Source: Streptomyces sp. NBC_01268 (lineage in GTDB: Bacteria; Actinomycetota; Actinomycetes; Streptomycetales; Streptomycetaceae). From it: 64,000 bases of DNA. Position numbers and translations under genes: made by a program. The stretch's first letter is position 1; each line of letters begins with the position of its first letter. The notes below the pieces were generated by a model. That model was not told where the DNA came from, made no database searches, and worked only from the letters and a program-made list of their open reading frames with translations. Where the stretch lies: positions 5,330,001 through 5,394,000 of the forward strand of contig NZ_CP108454.1 of NCBI RefSeq assembly GCF_036240795.1. The letters are read 5' to 3'. Positions 55,407 through 64,000 of this stretch are shown here, one piece after another.

Positions 55407-57047
55407 ATGCGCGGTGCCAAGAGCGCCAAGTGGGTAGCGGGCGCGATCGTCGTCGCCCTGGCAGCGACCGCCTGTGGCGGGGGTAAGAGCGACGGCGGCA
55501 GCAGTGACGCCAAGGGCGCCGTTGACCCGAACGGCATCTTCTCCGTCGAGCTGGGTGAGCCTGAGAAGCCCCTGCTCACCGGTGACACGATGGAGTCCAA
55601 CGGCTCCGCCGTCATGGCCGGCCTGTTCTCGACCCTGGTCGACTACAAGGCCGACGGCTCGCTCGAGATGATCAACGCCGAGTCGGTCACCACGACGGAC
55701 TCGAAGACGTGGACCGTCAAGCTGAAGCCGGGCTGGACCTTCCACGACGGCACTCCGGTGACCTCGAAGTCCTTCGTGGACGCGTGGAACTGGAACGCCA
55801 ACGTCAAGAACGCGATGGGCCTTTCGTCCTGGTTCGCGGACATCAAGGGCTTCGACAAGGTCCACCCTGAGGCCGAGGGCGCCAAGCCCACGTCCGACAA
55901 GCTGGACGGTCTGAAGATCGTCGACGACACCAGCTTCACGATCGAGCTCAACAGCGCCGTGCCGTACTTCGCGCACAAGCTGGCCTACATCGTCTTCGCT
56001 CCGCTGCCGGAGTCCTTCTACAAGGACCCCAAGGCCGGCGGCGAGAAGCCGGTCGGCAACGGTCCCTACAAGTTCAAGTCGTGGGACCACAAGAAGCAGA
56101 TCGAGATCACCCGCTTCGACGGCTACAAGGGCCCGAACAAGGCGAAGAACGGCGGTGTGGTCTTCAAGAACTACACCACCCTCGAGGCCGCGTACGAGGA
56201 CCTGAAGTCGGGCAACGTCGACGTCCTGCGTCAGCTCGCCCCGAAGGACCTGCCGGTCTACCGTCAGGACCTCGGCGACCGCGCGGTCGACCAGGCGTAC
56301 TCCGCGATCCAGACGATCGCCGTCGCCTTCTACGCCGACCAGTGGAAGAAGCCGAAGCAGGTCGACCCGAAGGTCATCCAGGGCCTGTCGATGGCGATCG
56401 ACCGCGCCACCATCACCAAGACGGTGCTGAACGGTACGCGTGAGCCCGCGACCGGCTGGGTCGCCAAGGGTGTGCTCGGCTACCAGCCGAACGCGGTCGA
56501 GATCACCAAGTTCGACCCGACCAAGGCCAAGGAGCTCATCAAGGCCGGCGGCGGCGTCCCGAACAACAAGATCTCCATCCAGTACAACGCTGATGGTGGT
56601 CACAAGGAGTGGGTGGAGGCTGTCTGCAACAGCATCACCCAGTCCACCGGCGTCCAGTGCGTCGGCGACGGCAAGCCGGACTTCCAGGCCGACCTGACCG
56701 CTCGTAAGACGAAGCAGGTCAAGTCCCTGTACCGCTCCGGCTGGGTGCTCGACTACCCGGTGAACGCCAACTTCATCTCGGACCTGTTCCGTACGGGTGC
56801 GGGCGGCAACCAGGGCGACTTCTCCAACAAGGAGCTGGACGCCAAGATCGCGGCCGCCGACTCGGCCAAGACGCTCGACGAGTCGGTCAAGGCGTACCAG
56901 GCCATCGAGAAGGACCTGGTCAACTACATGCCGTCGATCCCGCTCTGGTACTACAAGGTCAACGCGGGCTACTCGGAGAAGGTTTCCGGCGTGGCGTACG
57001 GCCAGGACGGCGACCCGATCCTGACCGGCGTCGAGGTCAAGAAGTAA
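55407..57047 (+). CDS. Oligopeptide-binding lipoprotein (ABC transporter, operon 1)
   Basis: A 546-aa family 5 binding protein. Signal peptide ending in the lipobox ATAC (Cys near residue 23), followed by a GGGKSDGGSSD linker. Family markers: AGLFSTLVDYKADG, WTFHDGTPVTSKSFVDAWN and the hinge-region VGNGPYKF. It captures peptides outside the membrane for the permeases encoded next. ATG with GAGGAGGAACCC upstream. It is about the length and type of S. coelicolor BldKB, and neighbouring typA is shared with that locus; identity not verified. A hairpin follows, probably setting the binding protein above the permeases in amount. Confidence 0.93.
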   Translation: MRGAKSAKWVAGAIVVALAATACGGGKSDGGSSDAKGAVDPNGIFSVELGEPEKPLLTGDTMESNGSAVMAGLFSTLVDYKADGSLEMINAESVTTTDSKTWTVKLKPGWTFHDGTPVTSKSFVDAWNWNANVKNAMGLSSWFADIKGFDKVHPEAEGAKPTSDKLDGLKIVDDTSFTIELNSAVPYFAHKLAYIVFAPLPESFYKDPKAGGEKPVGNGPYKFKSWDHKKQIEITRFDGYKGPNKAKNGGVVFKNYTTLEAAYEDLKSGNVDVLRQLAPKDLPVYRQDLGDRAVDQAYSAIQTIAVAFYADQWKKPKQVDPKVIQGLSMAIDRATITKTVLNGTREPATGWVAKGVLGYQPNAVEITKFDPTKAKELIKAGGGVPNNKISIQYNADGGHKEWVEAVCNSITQSTGVQCVGDGKPDFQADLTARKTKQVKSLYRSGWVLDYPVNANFISDLFRTGAGGNQGDFSNKELDAKIAAADSAKTLDESVKAYQAIEKDLVNYMPSIPLWYYKVNAGYSEKVSGVAYGQDGDPILTGVEVKK

Positions 57048-57076
57048 TCACCCAAGCGTAGTCCGCTCGCCGTAGC

Positions 57077-57103
57077 GCGGGGCTGACGAATCGTCAGCCC
57101 CGC
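57077..57103 (+). terminator. Intra-operon hairpin between binding protein and permease
   Basis: 13-bp arms GCGGGGCTGACGA and TCGTCAGCCCCGC around one central base (57090), 29 nt after the binding-protein stop and 117 nt before the permease start. It probably acts as a partial terminator or 3' stabiliser, giving more binding protein than permease. Confidence 0.78.
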
Positions 57104-57220
57104 CTCGGTGCCTTACGCAGTGGCTGGGGGGCCCTTCCGCGACATCAGCGTGCCCAGATCGGGGCAGGCTGTCGAGGGAGGGCCCGTCGGCTGCGGCCGT
57201 CACATCTCAACGGAGGCATG

Positions 57221-58153
57221 ATGGGGCGCTATGTCGCACGACGACTGCTCCAGATGATCCCGGTTTTCCTCGGGACAACCCTGCTGATCTTCCTCATGGT
57301 GCACAGCCTGCCCGGTGATCCCGTGCTGGCGATGTTCGGTGACAAGGGGGCAGATCCTGCGACCCTGGCCGCGAAGCGCCATGAACTGGGTCTCGACAAG
57401 TCACTGCCGGAGCAGTACTTCGTCTATATGCGGGACATGCTCCTGCATCTGGACTTCGGCACCCAGATCCGCAACGGCCGTCCGGTCACCGAGGTGCTGG
57501 GTGAGGCGTTCCCCGTCACGCTCCAGCTGGCCTTCCTGGCCTTCACGTTCGAGCTGATCTTCGGTATCGGCCTCGGCATCATCGCCGGTCTGCGCGCCGG
57601 CCGCCTGGCCGACAACGCCATCCTGATCTTCACGCTGCTGATCATCTCGATCCCGGTCTTCGTGCTCGGCTTCCTCATCAAGATGCAGTTCGCGTTCAAC
57701 CTGGGCTGGATCGCGCCGAACGTGTCGACCGAGGTGAACTGGGACGAACTGATCGCCCCGGCGATCGTGCTCGGTGGTCTCTCACTCGCCTATGTGGCGC
57801 GACTGACCCGGACGACGATGGCGGAGAACCTGCGCGCCGACTACATGCGCACGGCCATCGCCAAGGGTCTCCCGAAGCGCCGCATCATCGGTGTCCACCT
57901 GATGCGCAACTCGATGATCCCGGTCATCACCTTCCTCGGCACCGACATCGGCGCCCTCATGGGCGGTGCGGTCGTCACCGAGAAGATCTTCAACATCAAG
58001 GGCGTCGGCGGTCTGATCGCCGAGTCGATCTCCCGTCGCGAGGGCACCACGCTGGTCGGCCTCGTCACGATCCTGGTGATCGTCTACCTCCTCACCAGCC
58101 TTCTCATCGACCTGCTGTACGCGGTCCTGGACCCGAGGATCCGTTATGCCTGA
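57221..58153 (+). CDS. Peptide ABC transporter permease DppB-type (operon 1)
   Basis: A 310-aa inner-membrane permease with six helices. The N terminus MGRYVARRLLQMIPVFLGTTL is the DppB signature, and the cytoplasmic EAA loop reads DYMRTAIAKGLPKRRII. Start: an in-frame ATG lies one codon earlier, but the paralogous permease downstream begins MGRYV, and this position is better spaced from GGAGG. It pairs with the DppC-type permease, whose gene overlaps its end by 8 nt. Confidence 0.94.
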   Translation: MGRYVARRLLQMIPVFLGTTLLIFLMVHSLPGDPVLAMFGDKGADPATLAAKRHELGLDKSLPEQYFVYMRDMLLHLDFGTQIRNGRPVTEVLGEAFPVTLQLAFLAFTFELIFGIGLGIIAGLRAGRLADNAILIFTLLIISIPVFVLGFLIKMQFAFNLGWIAPNVSTEVNWDELIAPAIVLGGLSLAYVARLTRTTMAENLRADYMRTAIAKGLPKRRIIGVHLMRNSMIPVITFLGTDIGALMGGAVVTEKIFNIKGVGGLIAESISRREGTTLVGLVTILVIVYLLTSLLIDLLYAVLDPRIRYA

Positions 58154-59099
58154 CGTGACCAAGACCGCGGCCGCCGTCGAGAACGCCGTCGCCACCCCCT
58201 CGGTCGACGCGCCCGCGCCGGCTGCGAAGCAGGAGAAGACCCGCAGCCTCTGGGGCGACGCGTGGTCGGACCTGCGCCGCAACCCGTACTTCATCATCTC
58301 GGCAGTGATGATCTTCTTCCTGCTGCTGATCGCCGCCGTCCCGGGGCTGTTCACCAGCGCCTCGCCGACCGACGGCGACCTCGTGAAGCACTTCCTGGGC
58401 AAGCCCGAGCTGAGCCACATAGGCTCGGCCGAGTGGCTCGGTTACGACGGCCAGGGCCGCTCCGTGTACGCCCGACTGATCCACGGCACCCGTGCCTCGA
58501 TCATCGTGGGCGTCTGCGTCACCCTGATCGTCACCATCTTCGGTGGCCTCGTGGGCATGCTCGCCGGCTACTTCGGCGGCGTGATCGACGCGCTCCTGTC
58601 CCGGATCACCGACATCTTCTTCGGTATCCCGTTCCTGCTCGGCGCCATGGTCGTGCTCCAGTCCTTCACCGAGCGCACCGTCTGGGTCGTCGTCGGAGCG
58701 CTGGCCTTCCTCGGCTGGACCCAGATGGCCCGCGTGATGCGCGGCGCCGTGATCACGGTCAAGCAGGCCGACTACGTCCACGCCGCCACGGCCCTCGGCG
58801 CCGGCACCACGCGGATCCTGTTCCGGCACATCCTGCCGAACGCCATGGCCCCGCTGATCGTCGTCGCCACCATCTCGCTCGGCGGCTACATCTCGGCCGA
58901 GGCGACCCTGTCCTACCTGGGTCTCGGTCTCGCCTCCCCGACCGTCTCCTGGGGCGTCGACATCTCCACCGCCGTCGACCAGATCCGAGTGTCCCCGCAC
59001 ATCCTGCTGTGGCCCTCGATCATGCTGAGCATCACCGTGCTGGCATTCATCATGCTCGGCGAAGCGGTCCGCAACGCCCTCGACCCGAAGATGCGCTGA
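58146..59099 (+). CDS. Peptide ABC transporter permease DppC-type (operon 1)
   Basis: A 317-aa permease. It has a 45-residue cytoplasmic N-terminal extension, a first helix around YFIISAVMIFFLLLIAA, a periplasmic loop with GTDGQGRSVY-like YDGQGRSVYARL, and the EAA loop DYVHAATALGAGTTRILF. It forms the transmembrane channel with the DppB-type subunit. ATG lies inside the end of the upstream gene (8-nt overlap), so the two are translated together. Confidence 0.94.
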   Translation: MPDVTKTAAAVENAVATPSVDAPAPAAKQEKTRSLWGDAWSDLRRNPYFIISAVMIFFLLLIAAVPGLFTSASPTDGDLVKHFLGKPELSHIGSAEWLGYDGQGRSVYARLIHGTRASIIVGVCVTLIVTIFGGLVGMLAGYFGGVIDALLSRITDIFFGIPFLLGAMVVLQSFTERTVWVVVGALAFLGWTQMARVMRGAVITVKQADYVHAATALGAGTTRILFRHILPNAMAPLIVVATISLGGYISAEATLSYLGLGLASPTVSWGVDISTAVDQIRVSPHILLWPSIMLSITVLAFIMLGEAVRNALDPKMR

Positions 59100-59110
59100 G
59101 GAGGGCGTAC

Positions 59111-60166
59111 GTGACCATCATCGACAACACCTCGACGGTCCCCGCGCCGCGTGATGGCGGCCAGACCGGTCCGCTGCTCGAAGTCCGTGACCTGCACGTG
59201 GAGTTCCACACCCGTGACGGTGTCGCCAAGGCGGTGAACGGCGTCAACTACTCGGTCGACGCCGGTGAGACGCTGGCCGTGCTCGGCGAGTCCGGCTCCG
59301 GCAAGTCCGTCACCGCCCAGGCCATCATGGGCATCCTGGACATGCCGCCCGGCAAGATCCCGCGGGGCGAGATCCTCTTCCGCGGCCAGGACATGCTCAA
59401 GATGTCCAACGAGGAGCGCCGCAAGGTCCGCGGCCGGAAGATCGCGATGATCTTCCAGGACGCGCTGTCCTCCCTCAACCCGGTCCTCTCCGTGGGCTAC
59501 CAGCTCGGCGAGATGTTCCGCGTGCACCACGGGCTCTCCAAGAAGGAGGCCAAGGCCAAGGCCATCGAGCTGATGGACAAGGTCAAGATCCCCGCCGCCA
59601 AGGCGCGGGTCTCGGACTACCCCCACCAGTTCTCCGGCGGTATGCGCCAGCGCATCATGATCGCCATGGCGCTCGCCCTGGAGCCGGACCTGATCATCGC
59701 GGACGAGCCCACCACGGCGCTCGACGTGACGGTCCAGGCCCAGGTCATGGACCTCCTCGCGGAGCTCCAGCGCGAGTACAACATGGGTCTGATCCTGATC
59801 ACCCACGACCTCGGCGTCGTCGCCGACGTCGCGGACAAGATCGCGGTCATGTACGCCGGCCGGATCGTCGAGCAGGCGCCGGTGCACGAGCTGTACAAGC
59901 GCCCGGCCCACCCGTACACCCGCGGTCTGCTGGACTCGATCCCGCGCCTGGACCAGAAGGGCCAGGAGCTCTACGCGATCAAGGGCCTGCCGCCCAACCT
60001 GCTCCACGTGCCCACCGGCTGCGCCTTCAACCCGCGCTGCCCGAAGGCCGAGGACATCTGCCGTACGGAGATCCCGGCCCTGGCGCCGGTCACCGAGCAG
60101 GACGGCGCCGATCTGCCGGGCCGCAAGAGCGCCTGCCACTTCTGGAAGGAGACGATCCATGGCTGA
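59111..60166 (+). CDS. Peptide ABC transporter ATP-binding protein DppD-type (operon 1)
   Basis: A 351-aa ATPase. Walker A GESGSGKS with K65, Q-loop FQDALSSLNP, signature FSGGMRQR, Walker B LIIADEPTTALD and H-loop ITHDLGVV. The C-terminal oligopeptide domain has the cysteine cluster CAFNPRCPKAEDIC, which in relatives binds an iron-sulfur cluster. GTG start, 11 nt after the DppC stop, with GAGGAGGGCG before it. One half of the heteromeric ATPase. Confidence 0.95.
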   Translation: MTIIDNTSTVPAPRDGGQTGPLLEVRDLHVEFHTRDGVAKAVNGVNYSVDAGETLAVLGESGSGKSVTAQAIMGILDMPPGKIPRGEILFRGQDMLKMSNEERRKVRGRKIAMIFQDALSSLNPVLSVGYQLGEMFRVHHGLSKKEAKAKAIELMDKVKIPAAKARVSDYPHQFSGGMRQRIMIAMALALEPDLIIADEPTTALDVTVQAQVMDLLAELQREYNMGLILITHDLGVVADVADKIAVMYAGRIVEQAPVHELYKRPAHPYTRGLLDSIPRLDQKGQELYAIKGLPPNLLHVPTGCAFNPRCPKAEDICRTEIPALAPVTEQDGADLPGRKSACHFWKETIHG

Positions 60167-61244
60167 GCTCAGCAAGAACGAGGAGGCCGTGGCCGCGGCG
60201 CTCGACGCACCCGTCAAGCGCGGTGAGCCGATCCTCCAGGTGCGCAACCTGCAGAAGCACTTCCCGCTGACGCAGGGCATCCTCTTCAAGAAGCAGGTCG
60301 GTGCGGTCAAGGCCGTGGACGGGGTCTCCTTCGACCTCTACCAGGGTGAGACGCTGGGCATCGTCGGCGAGTCCGGCTGTGGCAAGTCCACGGTCGCCAA
60401 GCTGCTGATGAACCTGGAGCGGGCCACCGCCGGCGAGGTCTTCTACAAGGGCCAGGACATCACCCGGCTGTCCGGGCGCGCCCTCAAGGCCGTCCGCCGC
60501 AACATCCAGATGGTGTTCCAGGACCCGTACACCTCGCTGAACCCGCGCATGACGGTCGGCGACATCATCGGCGAGCCCTTCGACATCCACCCCGAGGTGG
60601 CCCCGAAGGGCGACCGGCGCCGCAAGGTGCAGGAGCTGCTCGACGTCGTCGGTCTGAACCCGGAGTACATCAACCGGTACCCGCACCAGTTCTCCGGCGG
60701 TCAGCGCCAGCGCATCGGCATCGCCCGGGGCCTCGCGCTCAACCCGGAGATCATCATCTGCGACGAGCCGGTCTCGGCCCTGGACGTCTCCGTCCAGGCG
60801 CAGGTCATCAACCTGATGGAGAAGCTGCAGGACGAGTTCAACCTGTCCTACATCTTCATCGCGCACGACCTGTCGATCGTCCGGCACATCTCCGACCGCG
60901 TCGGCGTGATGTACCTCGGCAAGATGGCCGAGATCGGCACGGACACCGAGATCTACGAGCACCCGACCCACCCGTACACGCAGGCGCTGCTCTCCGCGGT
61001 GCCGGTGCCGGACCCGGAGGCCCGCGCGCACCGCGAGCGGATCATCCTCACCGGTGACGTGCCCTCGCCGGCCAACCCGCCGTCGGGCTGCCGCTTCCGC
61101 ACCCGTTGCTGGAAGGCGCAGGAGAAGTGCAGCACCGAGATCCCGCTCCTCGCGGTCCCGGAGCGCTTCCGCGGCCTGGACACCCCGGCCGCGCACGAGT
61201 CCGCGTGCCACTTCGCCGAGGAGAAGACGGTCCTTCCCGTCTGA
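60159..61244 (+). CDS. Peptide ABC transporter ATP-binding protein DppF-type (operon 1)
   Basis: A 361-aa ATPase partner. Walker A GESGCGKST, Q-loop FQDPYTSLNPRM, signature FSGGQRQR, Walker B IICDEPVSALD, H-loop IAHDLSIV, and the C-terminal CRFRTRCWKAQEKC cysteine motif. ATG in an 8-nt overlap with the DppD gene. Completes operon 1, which has all five subunits, and is followed by a strong terminator. Confidence 0.95.
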   Translation: MAELSKNEEAVAAALDAPVKRGEPILQVRNLQKHFPLTQGILFKKQVGAVKAVDGVSFDLYQGETLGIVGESGCGKSTVAKLLMNLERATAGEVFYKGQDITRLSGRALKAVRRNIQMVFQDPYTSLNPRMTVGDIIGEPFDIHPEVAPKGDRRRKVQELLDVVGLNPEYINRYPHQFSGGQRQRIGIARGLALNPEIIICDEPVSALDVSVQAQVINLMEKLQDEFNLSYIFIAHDLSIVRHISDRVGVMYLGKMAEIGTDTEIYEHPTHPYTQALLSAVPVPDPEARAHRERIILTGDVPSPANPPSGCRFRTRCWKAQEKCSTEIPLLAVPERFRGLDTPAAHESACHFAEEKTVLPV

Positions 61245-61259
61245 CCCACCGGGCGTACG

Positions 61260-61293
61260 AGGCCCCCGGCACCCGCAAGGGTGCCGGGGGCCT
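61260..61293 (+). terminator. Terminator after transporter operon 1
   Basis: A perfect 15-bp stem, AGGCCCCCGGCACCC with GGGTGCCGGGGGCCT, and a GCAA loop, 15 nt after the DppF stop. Closes operon 1. Confidence 0.9.
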
Positions 61294-61362
61294 TCGTGTT
61301 GCCCCGTCCGGCGTGTCGCAGGACGGGCCGTTCATCCGGACGCCGTAAAAGTGCACTCCCGT

Positions 61363-61380
61363 CAATATCGGGTGATATTG
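61363..61380. promoter_or_regulatory. Inverted repeat upstream of second peptide transporter operon
   Basis: CAATATCGGGTGATATTG: 7-bp arms with a GGGT spacer, AT-rich, 38 nt before the start codon of the second binding protein. This is promoter distance, so it may be an operator. It differs from the CACTTRAGTG motif at operon 1, suggesting the two operons are controlled separately. Confidence 0.5.
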
Positions 61381-61418
61381 GGGCCTAAGTCAGATTGAGG
61401 ACATTCGGGAGGCACTCC

Positions 61419-63044
61419 ATGCGCGGAGCCACGCACGCCAAGTGGGCCGCTCTGGCCACCGCCGTCGCCCTCGCGGCGACCGCTTGCGGTGGGGGCGACG
61501 ACAGCGGCGGCGGAGGGGCCAACGGCACCGTGAGCTCCTCCTGGGGCGACCCGCAGAACCCACTGGAGCCGGCGAACACCAACGAGGTGCAGGGCGGCAA
61601 GGTCCTCTCCATGATCTTCCGGGGGCTCAAGCAGTACGACCCGAAGACCGGCGCGGCCAACAACATGCTGGCCGAGAAGATCGAGACCACCGACTCGACC
61701 AACTTCACCATCACGGTCAAGGACGGCTGGACCTTCTCCAACGGCGAGAAGGTCACCGCCAAGTCCTTCGTCGACGCCTGGAACTACGGCGCCCACCTGA
61801 AGAACAACCAGAAGAACGCCTACTTCTTCGGCTACATCGAGGGCTACAGCCAGGTCCACCCGGACAAGGGCGAGCCGACCGCCGCCACCCTGTCCGGACT
61901 GAAGGTCGTCAACGATTCGACCTTCACGGTCAAGCTGTCGCAGAAGTTCTCGACCTTCCCCGACACCCTCGGCTACGTGGCCTTCGCCCCGCTGCCCCAG
62001 GCCTTCTACGACGACCACGCCGGCTGGCTCTCCAAGCCGGTCGGCAACGGCCCGTACACCGTGGACTCCTACGCCAAGGGCTCCCAGATGGTGCTCAAGA
62101 AGTGGGACGGCTACCCCGGCACGGACAAGGCCCAGAACGGCGGCATCACCCTCAAGGTCTACACGGACAACAACACCGCCTACACCGACCTGACGGCCGG
62201 CAACCTCGACCTCGTCGACGACATTCCCGCCTCGCAGCTCAAGAACGTCTCCGCCGACCTCGGCGACCGGTACATCAACACCCCGGCCGGCATCATCCAG
62301 ACGCTCGCCTTCCCCTTCTACGACCCGGCCTGGAACAAGCCCGGACAGGAGAAGCTGCGCACCGGCCTGTCCATGGCGATCGACCGCAAGCAGATCACCC
62401 AGACGATCTTCCAGAACACCCGCACGCCCGCCCAGGACTGGACCTCGCCGGTGCTCGGCGCCGAAGGCGGCTTCAAGGACATCTGCGCGGCGTCCTGCGT
62501 GTACAACCCCACCGAGGCGAAGAAGCTGGTCGCCGAGGGCGGCGGCATCCCCGGCGGCACCATGAAGATCTCGTACAACGCCGACACCGGTTCCCACAAG
62601 GAGTGGGTGGACGCCGTCTGCAACTCCATCAACCGCGCCCTCGGCAACAACAAGGCCTGCGTCGGCAACCCGATCGGCACCTTCGCCGACTACCGCAACC
62701 AGGTCACCCAGTCGAAGCTGAACGGGCCCTTCCGGGCCGGCTGGCAGATGGACTACCCGCTCATCCAGAACTTCCTCCAGCCGCTGTACTTCACCGGCGC
62801 CTCGTCCAACGACGGCAAGTACACCAACCCCGAGTTCGACAAGCTGGTCAACCAGGCCAACGCCGAGACCGACACCACCAAGGCCGTCGGGCTCTTCCAG
62901 CAGGCCGAGACCGTGCTGAAGAACGACATGGGCGCCATCCCGCTCTGGTACCAGAACGGCAGCGCCGGCTACTCGGAGCAGGTCGAGAACGTGATGCTCA
63001 ACCCGTTCAGCGTCCCGGTCTACGACCAGATCAAGGTCAAGTGA
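61419..63044 (+). CDS. Oligopeptide-binding lipoprotein (ABC transporter, operon 2)
   Basis: A 541-aa paralogue of the operon 1 binding protein (MRGATHAKWAALATAVALAATAC against MRGAKSAKWVAGAIVVALAATAC in pattern). Lipobox ATAC, a short GGGDDSGGGG linker, then family 5 markers WTFSNGEKVTAKSFVDAWNYG and VGNGPYTV. A likely different peptide preference. ATG with GGGAGG 6 nt upstream. The start of a second operon that continues past the window end. Confidence 0.93.
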   Translation: MRGATHAKWAALATAVALAATACGGGDDSGGGGANGTVSSSWGDPQNPLEPANTNEVQGGKVLSMIFRGLKQYDPKTGAANNMLAEKIETTDSTNFTITVKDGWTFSNGEKVTAKSFVDAWNYGAHLKNNQKNAYFFGYIEGYSQVHPDKGEPTAATLSGLKVVNDSTFTVKLSQKFSTFPDTLGYVAFAPLPQAFYDDHAGWLSKPVGNGPYTVDSYAKGSQMVLKKWDGYPGTDKAQNGGITLKVYTDNNTAYTDLTAGNLDLVDDIPASQLKNVSADLGDRYINTPAGIIQTLAFPFYDPAWNKPGQEKLRTGLSMAIDRKQITQTIFQNTRTPAQDWTSPVLGAEGGFKDICAASCVYNPTEAKKLVAEGGGIPGGTMKISYNADTGSHKEWVDAVCNSINRALGNNKACVGNPIGTFADYRNQVTQSKLNGPFRAGWQMDYPLIQNFLQPLYFTGASSNDGKYTNPEFDKLVNQANAETDTTKAVGLFQQAETVLKNDMGAIPLWYQNGSAGYSEQVENVMLNPFSVPVYDQIKVK

Positions 63045-63063
63045 CGTCGTAGCAGGTCGGCGG

Positions 63064-63103
63064 CGTACGGCCCGGCCAGCGGAGCTCCGCGCCGGGCCGT
63101 ACG
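63064..63103 (+). terminator. Intra-operon hairpin in operon 2
   Basis: 13-bp arms CGTACGGCCCGGC and GCCGGGCCGTACG with a 14-nt loop that is itself partly self-complementary (GCGGAGCTCCGC). Same place, between binding protein and permease, as the hairpin in operon 1, though of unrelated sequence. Confidence 0.75.
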
Positions 63104-63154
63104 TGCTCCTCCCGCCCGCCCTTCCGCCTTCCTCCCCCCTTCCCGGAGGCTTCC

Positions 63155-64000
63155 ATGGGTCGATACGTGATCCGGCGGCTGCTGCAGATGATCCCGGTCT
63201 TCTTCGGCGCCACGCTGTTGATCTTCCTGATGGTGAACGTGATGGGCGACCCCATCGCCGGACTCTGCGGCGACCGGGCGTGCGACCCGGCGACCGCCGC
63301 CCAGCTGCAGAAGGAGTTCGGTCTCGACAAGCCGGTCTGGCAGCAATACCTGATCTACATGGGCAACGTCTTCACCGGAGACTTCGGCACCGCCTTCAAC
63401 GGACAGCCCGTCACCGAGCTGATGGCCAGCGCCTTCCCGGTCACCATCCGGCTCACCATCGTCGCGATCTTCTTCGAGATCGTCATCGGCATCAGCCTGG
63501 GCGTCCTCACCGGCCTCAAGCGCGGCCGGCCCGTCGACACCACCGTGCTGCTGCTGACCCTGGTCGTGCTCTCCATCCCCACCTTCGTCACCGGTCTGCT
63601 GGTCCAGCTGCTGCTCGGCGTGAAGTGGGGCTGGATCAAACCGGCGGTGTCGCCCGAGGCGCCCTTCAACGAGCTGATCGTCCCCGGCCTGGTCCTCGCC
63701 TCCGTGTCGCTCGCGTACGTCACCCGGCTCACCCGGACCTCGATCGCCGAGAACAAGCGCGCCGACTACGTCCGCACCGCCGTCGCCAAGGGCCTCCCAC
63801 GCCGCCGGGTCATCACCCGCCACCTGCTGCGCAACAGCCTGATCCCCGTGGTGACCTTCATCGGCGCCGACATCGGCGCGCTGATGGGCGGCGCCATCGT
63901 CACCGAACGGATCTTCAACATCCACGGCGTCGGCTACCAGCTCTACCAGGGCATCGTCCGGCAGAACACCCAGACCGTCGTCGGCTTCGTGACCATCCTC
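63155..64000 (+). CDS. Peptide ABC transporter permease DppB-type (operon 2), cut by window end
   Basis: The first 282 residues of a DppB-type permease. N terminus MGRYVIRRLLQMIPVFFGATL and EAA loop DYVRTAVAKGLPRRRVI closely parallel the operon 1 permease. The open frame runs to the last base without a stop, so only the final part is missing. ATG with CCGGAGG 5 nt upstream. Confidence 0.93.
   Translation, partial: MGRYVIRRLLQMIPVFFGATLLIFLMVNVMGDPIAGLCGDRACDPATAAQLQKEFGLDKPVWQQYLIYMGNVFTGDFGTAFNGQPVTELMASAFPVTIRLTIVAIFFEIVIGISLGVLTGLKRGRPVDTTVLLLTLVVLSIPTFVTGLLVQLLLGVKWGWIKPAVSPEAPFNELIVPGLVLASVSLAYVTRLTRTSIAENKRADYVRTAVAKGLPRRRVITRHLLRNSLIPVVTFIGADIGALMGGAIVTERIFNIHGVGYQLYQGIVRQNTQTVVGFVTIL

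Overview
The window is a piece of a Streptomyces-type chromosome. Support for this: very high G+C coding DNA with G/C-ending codons, actinobacterial 23S and 5S rRNA genes, a gamma-butyrolactone signalling set, secreted chitinase and subtilase genes, SpoIIE-type phosphatases, and tandem oligopeptide transporters of the kind tied to development in this genus. No tRNA gene, CRISPR array, insertion sequence or integrase was recognised.

Layout. 1-2987: 3' part of a 23S rRNA gene, the 5S gene and the operon terminator. 3052-5232: a SNF2-family ATPase. 5259-27092: a compact biosynthetic cluster with no PKS or NRPS. It opens with a signalling block (ArpA/ScbR-like TetR repressor, divergent AfsA-like synthase, HAD-like protein, SDR reductase, second TetR receptor-like protein). 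A run of closely packed, mostly overlapping genes follows: ketopantoate-reductase-like protein, ferredoxin reductase, [2Fe-2S] ferredoxin, heme-oxygenase-like diiron protein, three ATP-grasp ligases, luciferase-like flavin monooxygenase, MFS exporter, flavin reductase, a 91-aa unknown, a membrane desaturase, both glutamate mutase subunits, a quinone oxidoreductase, a DMT exporter and a PLP decarboxylase. Four similar AT-rich imperfect palindromes lie upstream of the two TetR genes, the afsA-like gene and the first biosynthetic gene, which suggests one gamma-butyrolactone-type regulon. Chemically, glutamate mutase plus decarboxylase could make 3-methylaspartate and then 3-amino-2-methylpropionate. 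The three ATP-grasp enzymes could join amino acids, and three separate oxidative systems could tailor the product. I recognise no known compound from this gene set.

27200-44485: mixed housekeeping and secreted functions: a DUF4232-type lipoprotein, a threonine-synthase-like enzyme, a secreted subtilase facing a serpin gene, a septum-formation-like membrane protein, a GH18 chitinase with a DasR-type operator, a GntR/HutC regulator, small SPOR and Nudix proteins, an RsbW-like ATPase, a PAS-GAF-SpoIIE-HATPase phosphatase, PspA, a TPM-domain protein and a membrane-anchored GH18-like protein. 44550-49971: an M23 peptidase with a propeller-like domain, and a three-subunit succinate dehydrogenase/fumarate reductase operon led by a small coiled-coil protein.

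50272-64000: a solitary peptide-binding lipoprotein, the GTPase TypA/BipA, a complete oligopeptide ABC operon (binding protein, two permeases, two ATPases), and the start of a second, paralogous operon whose first permease runs off the window end. From memory, this order resembles the region around typA and bldK in S. coelicolor; this was not checked by alignment.
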